Position numbers and translations under genes: made by a program. This document shows, piece after piece, positions 14,713 to 16,348 of a DNA stretch of 16,348 bases. The stretch comes from an uncultured bacterium (lineage in GTDB: Bacteria > Bacillota > Clostridia > Lachnospirales > Lachnospiraceae), in contig CAJMON010000069.1 of the NCBI GenBank assembly GCA_905214955.1, positions 1-16,348 of the forward strand, written 5' to 3'. The notes below the pieces were generated by a model that saw only the letters and a list, made by a program, of their open reading frames with translations, was not told the DNA's origin and did not search any database. How positions within the stretch are numbered: position 1 is the stretch's first letter; each line of letters opens with the position of its first letter.

Positions 14713-14722
14713 CACGTATAAT
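14694..14722 (+). promoter_or_regulatory. Promoter of the hisA-like gene
   Basis: TTGCAC (14694-14699) and consensus TATAAT (14717-14722) are separated by 17 bp. The -35 hexamer is in the loop and last arm of the upstream terminator hairpin. Confidence 0.83.
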
Positions 14723-14768
14723 CGGGGCAGAGACAAAAGAAAAAGAAATGCAAAAAGGAGACAGACGG

Positions 14769-15539
14769 ATGAAATTTCGGCCATGCATTGATATTCACAA
14801 TGGAAAAGTAAAACAGATTGTAGGGGGAAGCCTAAAAGATGCCGGGGATACCGCTTCAGAGAATTTTGTTTCAGAAAAAGACGCTGCCTGGTATGCCAGA
14901 TTCTATCAAAAAGACGGTATCCGGGGAGGACACGTGATTCTTTTAAACGGAGCAGACTCTCCTTATTATGAAGAAACCAAAAAACAGGCAAAACAGGCCC
15001 TTACAGCCTACCCAGGGGGCTTACAGATCGGCGGAGGAATCCGGGATACCAACGCCAAAGAGTACCTGGATGCAGGAGCGTCCCACGTGATTGTCACCAG
15101 TTTCGTGTTTAAAGATGGCAGATTTCACCCGGAAAACCTGGAAAAAATGGTAAAAGCCGTAGGAAGGGAACATCTGGTACTGGATGTCAGCTGCAGAAAA
15201 AAAGATGGAAATTATTATATTGTAACAGACCGGTGGCAGAAATTTACGGAAGTGGTCCTGACCCCCTGCATATTGGATGAATTGTCCGGCAGCTGCGCGG
15301 AATTTCTGGTCCATGCGGTGGATGTGGAGGGAAAAGCTTCCGGGATCGAAGAAGAACTGGCGGTTATGTTAGGAGACTGGCATAAAATCCCGGTCACCTA
15401 TGCAGGAGGCGTGGGCAGCTATGCGGATCTGGAAAAACTGGAGCGCCTTGGAAAAGGCTATGTGGACGTGACCGTGGGAAGCGCTCTGGATCTGTTTGGC
15501 GGAACTCTTTCCTATGAAAAAATACGGGAACGTTTTTGA
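14769..15539 (+). CDS. hisA: Eukaryotic-type HisA (ProFAR isomerase, yeast HIS6-like)
   Basis: A (beta/alpha)8-barrel isomerase of the fourth step of histidine synthesis, 256 aa, cytoplasmic. Motifs match yeast His6 more than bacterial HisA: CIDIHNGKVKQIVGG (6-20), NFVSEK (32-37), LQIGGGIRDTNAKEYL (85-100), HVIVTSFVF (106-114), LDVSCRKKDGNYYIV (138-152), EFLVHAVDVEG (178-188), YAGGVGS (211-217) and GSALDLFGG (237-245). D8 and D139 are the expected catalytic acids. The GGG, AGG and LFGG loops bind the two phosphates. AAGGAG (14755-14760) sits 8 nt before ATG 14769. An upstream in-frame start at 14664 lies before the promoter and is discounted. No other his gene is nearby, so it is an orphan with its own promoter. 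The function is inferred from the family. Confidence 0.9.
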   Translation: MKFRPCIDIHNGKVKQIVGGSLKDAGDTASENFVSEKDAAWYARFYQKDGIRGGHVILLNGADSPYYEETKKQAKQALTAYPGGLQIGGGIRDTNAKEYLDAGASHVIVTSFVFKDGRFHPENLEKMVKAVGREHLVLDVSCRKKDGNYYIVTDRWQKFTEVVLTPCILDELSGSCAEFLVHAVDVEGKASGIEEELAVMLGDWHKIPVTYAGGVGSYADLEKLERLGKGYVDVTVGSALDLFGGTLSYEKIRERF

Positions 15540-15548
15540 CAGAAAGTC

Positions 15549-15576
15549 TTGTAAAATTGTCAGGATATGATATAAT
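15549..15576 (+). promoter_or_regulatory. Promoter of hpf with extended -10
   Basis: Consensus TATAAT (15571-15576) is preceded by TGA, giving the TGn extended -10 motif. The -35 box, TTGTAA (15549-15554) at 16-bp spacing, is weak, as extended -10 promoters allow. The leader is about 107 nt. Confidence 0.7.
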
Positions 15577-15594
15577 AATCTCACAGCATTCAGA

Positions 15595-15660
15595 ACATTG
15601 TCAAAAAAACAAGACAAATCCCTGCACATTGTCGGAAAAAGACTTTTTGCAGGAACAATG
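15595..15660 (+). other. Structured hpf leader
   Basis: CCTGCA (15621-15626) pairs with TGCAGG (15648-15653), enclosing a GTC/GAC inner stem. ACATTGTC occurs twice (15595-15602 and 15626-15633). Either copy could pair with ACAATG (15655-15660), and the first could also pair its TTGTC with GACAA (15613-15617). The leader could therefore take alternative folds. No terminator is formed. Confidence 0.35.
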
Positions 15661-15689
15661 CTGGAAATCCAGAAAAAGGAGTTGATCTT

Positions 15690-16217
15690 ATGCGTTATAC
15701 AATCAGCGGAAAAAACATAGAGGTGACAGAAGCCCTGAAAAACATTGTTATGGACAAGCTGGGCAAACTGGAAAGATATTTTACTCCTGAAACAGAGATT
15801 ATCGTAACCATGAGTGTAGAAAAGGAACGTCAGAAAATCGAAGTGACGATCCCGGTAAAAGGAAACATCATCCGTTCCGAGCAGGTCAGCAATGACATGT
15901 ATGTTTCCATTGATTTAGTAGAAGAAGTGATCGAGCGCCAGCTGCGCAAGTATAAAAATAAAATTATTCAGAAGCAGCAGGAAGGAAGCAACTTCCGCAA
16001 AGAATTCATCGAAAAAGAAACGGAAGATCCGGAAGAAGTAAAGATTATTCGTATCAAACAGTTCGGTATGAAGCCTATGTATCCAGAAGATGCCTGCATT
16101 CAGATGGAACTGCTGGGTCACAATTTCTTCGTATTCCGCAATGCAGAGACTGAAGAAGTCAATGTGGTTTATAAGAGAAAAGGAAATACCTACGGACTGA
16201 TTGAACCGGAGTGCTGA
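15690..16217 (+). CDS. hpf: Long-form ribosome hibernation promoting factor (HPF/RaiA)
   Basis: A cytoplasmic 30S-binding protein that inactivates ribosomes and pairs them into 100S dimers in stress or stationary phase. At 175 aa it is the long form: an N-terminal S30AE domain (MRYTISGKNIEVTEALKNIV through about residue 95), a charged linker (about 96-118), and the C-terminal dimerisation domain (IIRIKQFGMKPMYPEDACIQM through NVVYKRKGNTYGLIEPE). The S30AE signature LGKLERYF and the basic RQLRKYKNKI helix are present. AAGGAG (15676-15681) gives 8-nt spacing to the ATG. It has its own promoter and terminator, so it is a single-gene unit. Confidence 0.95.
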   Translation: MRYTISGKNIEVTEALKNIVMDKLGKLERYFTPETEIIVTMSVEKERQKIEVTIPVKGNIIRSEQVSNDMYVSIDLVEEVIERQLRKYKNKIIQKQQEGSNFRKEFIEKETEDPEEVKIIRIKQFGMKPMYPEDACIQMELLGHNFFVFRNAETEEVNVVYKRKGNTYGLIEPEC

Positions 16218-16251
16218 ATGAAAAAATCAACAAATTGTGAGTAAAAACAGG

Positions 16252-16299
16252 ACGGCTGCCTGGGGCTGAGAAAAATCAGCAGACGGGCGGCCGTTTTTT
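16252..16299 (+). terminator. Rho-independent terminator of hpf
   Basis: ACGGCTGCCTG (16252-16262) pairs with CGGGCGGCCGT (16284-16294). An inner GCTGA/TCAGC helix (16265-16269 with 16276-16280) is closed by GAAAAA, and six T follow (16294-16299). Confidence 0.92.
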
Positions 16300-16316
16300 G
16301 AACGCAGATAAGCATT

Positions 16317-16348
16317 CCCCCGCTTCAAGTGCGCGGAGCACTAAGCGG
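16317..16348. repeat. G/C-rich hairpin at the right edge, possibly a truncated palindromic element
   Basis: CCGCTT (16320-16325) pairs with AAGCGG (16343-16348), and AGTGC with GCACT inside, with a two-base bulge. CCCC immediately before suggests the complementary GGGG lies just beyond the window. It has no T run in view. It could be a dispersed palindromic repeat or the start of another terminator. Confidence 0.4.

Noticed and set aside
15536..15541. TTGACA at the hisA stop as -35 of hpf
   Set aside because: It is 29 bp from the TATAAT at 15571, and no -10 lies at 17-bp spacing; the TTGTAA plus extended -10 reading fits better.
15577..15689. The raiA RNA motif upstream of hpf
   Set aside because: As I recall that RNA is about 200 nt, and only about 107 nt of leader is available here; I could not match its conserved core.

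Overview
The window looks like chromosome from an anaerobic, fermentative Firmicute, most likely a Lachnospiraceae member of the Blautia/Dorea/Ruminococcus kind. The support is the moderate GC, strong AGGAGG-type ribosome binding sites, consensus TTGACA/TATAAT promoters, two different [FeFe]-hydrogenases, and a secreted repeat protein of the type common in that family. The genus is an inference. I see no tRNA, rRNA, CRISPR array, insertion sequence or phage gene.

Layout. (1) 38-4235: a promoter, then hydC-hydB-hydA, a NAD-linked electron-bifurcating [FeFe]-hydrogenase operon, closed by a hairpin terminator. (2) 4327-7885: a perfect consensus promoter with a 16-bp palindrome in its spacer drives a phosphotyrosine module. 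Its genes are a CpsB/CapC PHP phosphatase, a 46-aa single-pass membrane protein, a divergent LytR-CpsA-Psr protein, a Wzz/CpsC chain-length protein and a CpsD-type tyrosine kinase. No glycosyltransferase, flippase or polymerase gene follows. (3) 7974-8645: a lysine-rich secreted protein with codon use typical of high expression, and a strong terminator. (4) 8671-12054: a promoter, a 24-codon Asp-rich mini-ORF and a long terminator hairpin precede a CorC/CNNM-type transporter, followed closely by oligoendopeptidase F. (5) 12058-13726, minus strand: a group B [FeFe]-hydrogenase converging on pepF, with its own promoter and a leader of about 127 nt. (6) 13844-14658: a small XRE regulator (minus) and a divergent Asp/Gly-rich lipoprotein (plus). 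(7) 14673-15539: a stand-alone HisA of the eukaryotic (yeast HIS6) type, whose promoter is interlaced with the upstream terminator. (8) 15549-16299: long-form ribosome hibernation factor HPF with an extended -10 promoter and a terminator. A further hairpin sits at the right edge.

How the genes fit together. The two hydrogenases fit H2 turnover linked to NADH and ferredoxin in fermentation. The HydC-HydB-HydA set should couple H2 to both carriers, while the group B enzyme has no NADH module. The phosphatase, kinase and adaptor set is the regulatory half of a capsule or exopolysaccharide system whose biosynthetic half must lie elsewhere. The most interesting non-coding arrangement is upstream of the CorC-family gene: promoter, Asp-rich peptide, stop codon, terminator, then a transporter with no promoter of its own. 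It reads as a transcription attenuator that could sense Mg2+ through translation of the acidic peptide. That mechanism is a hypothesis.
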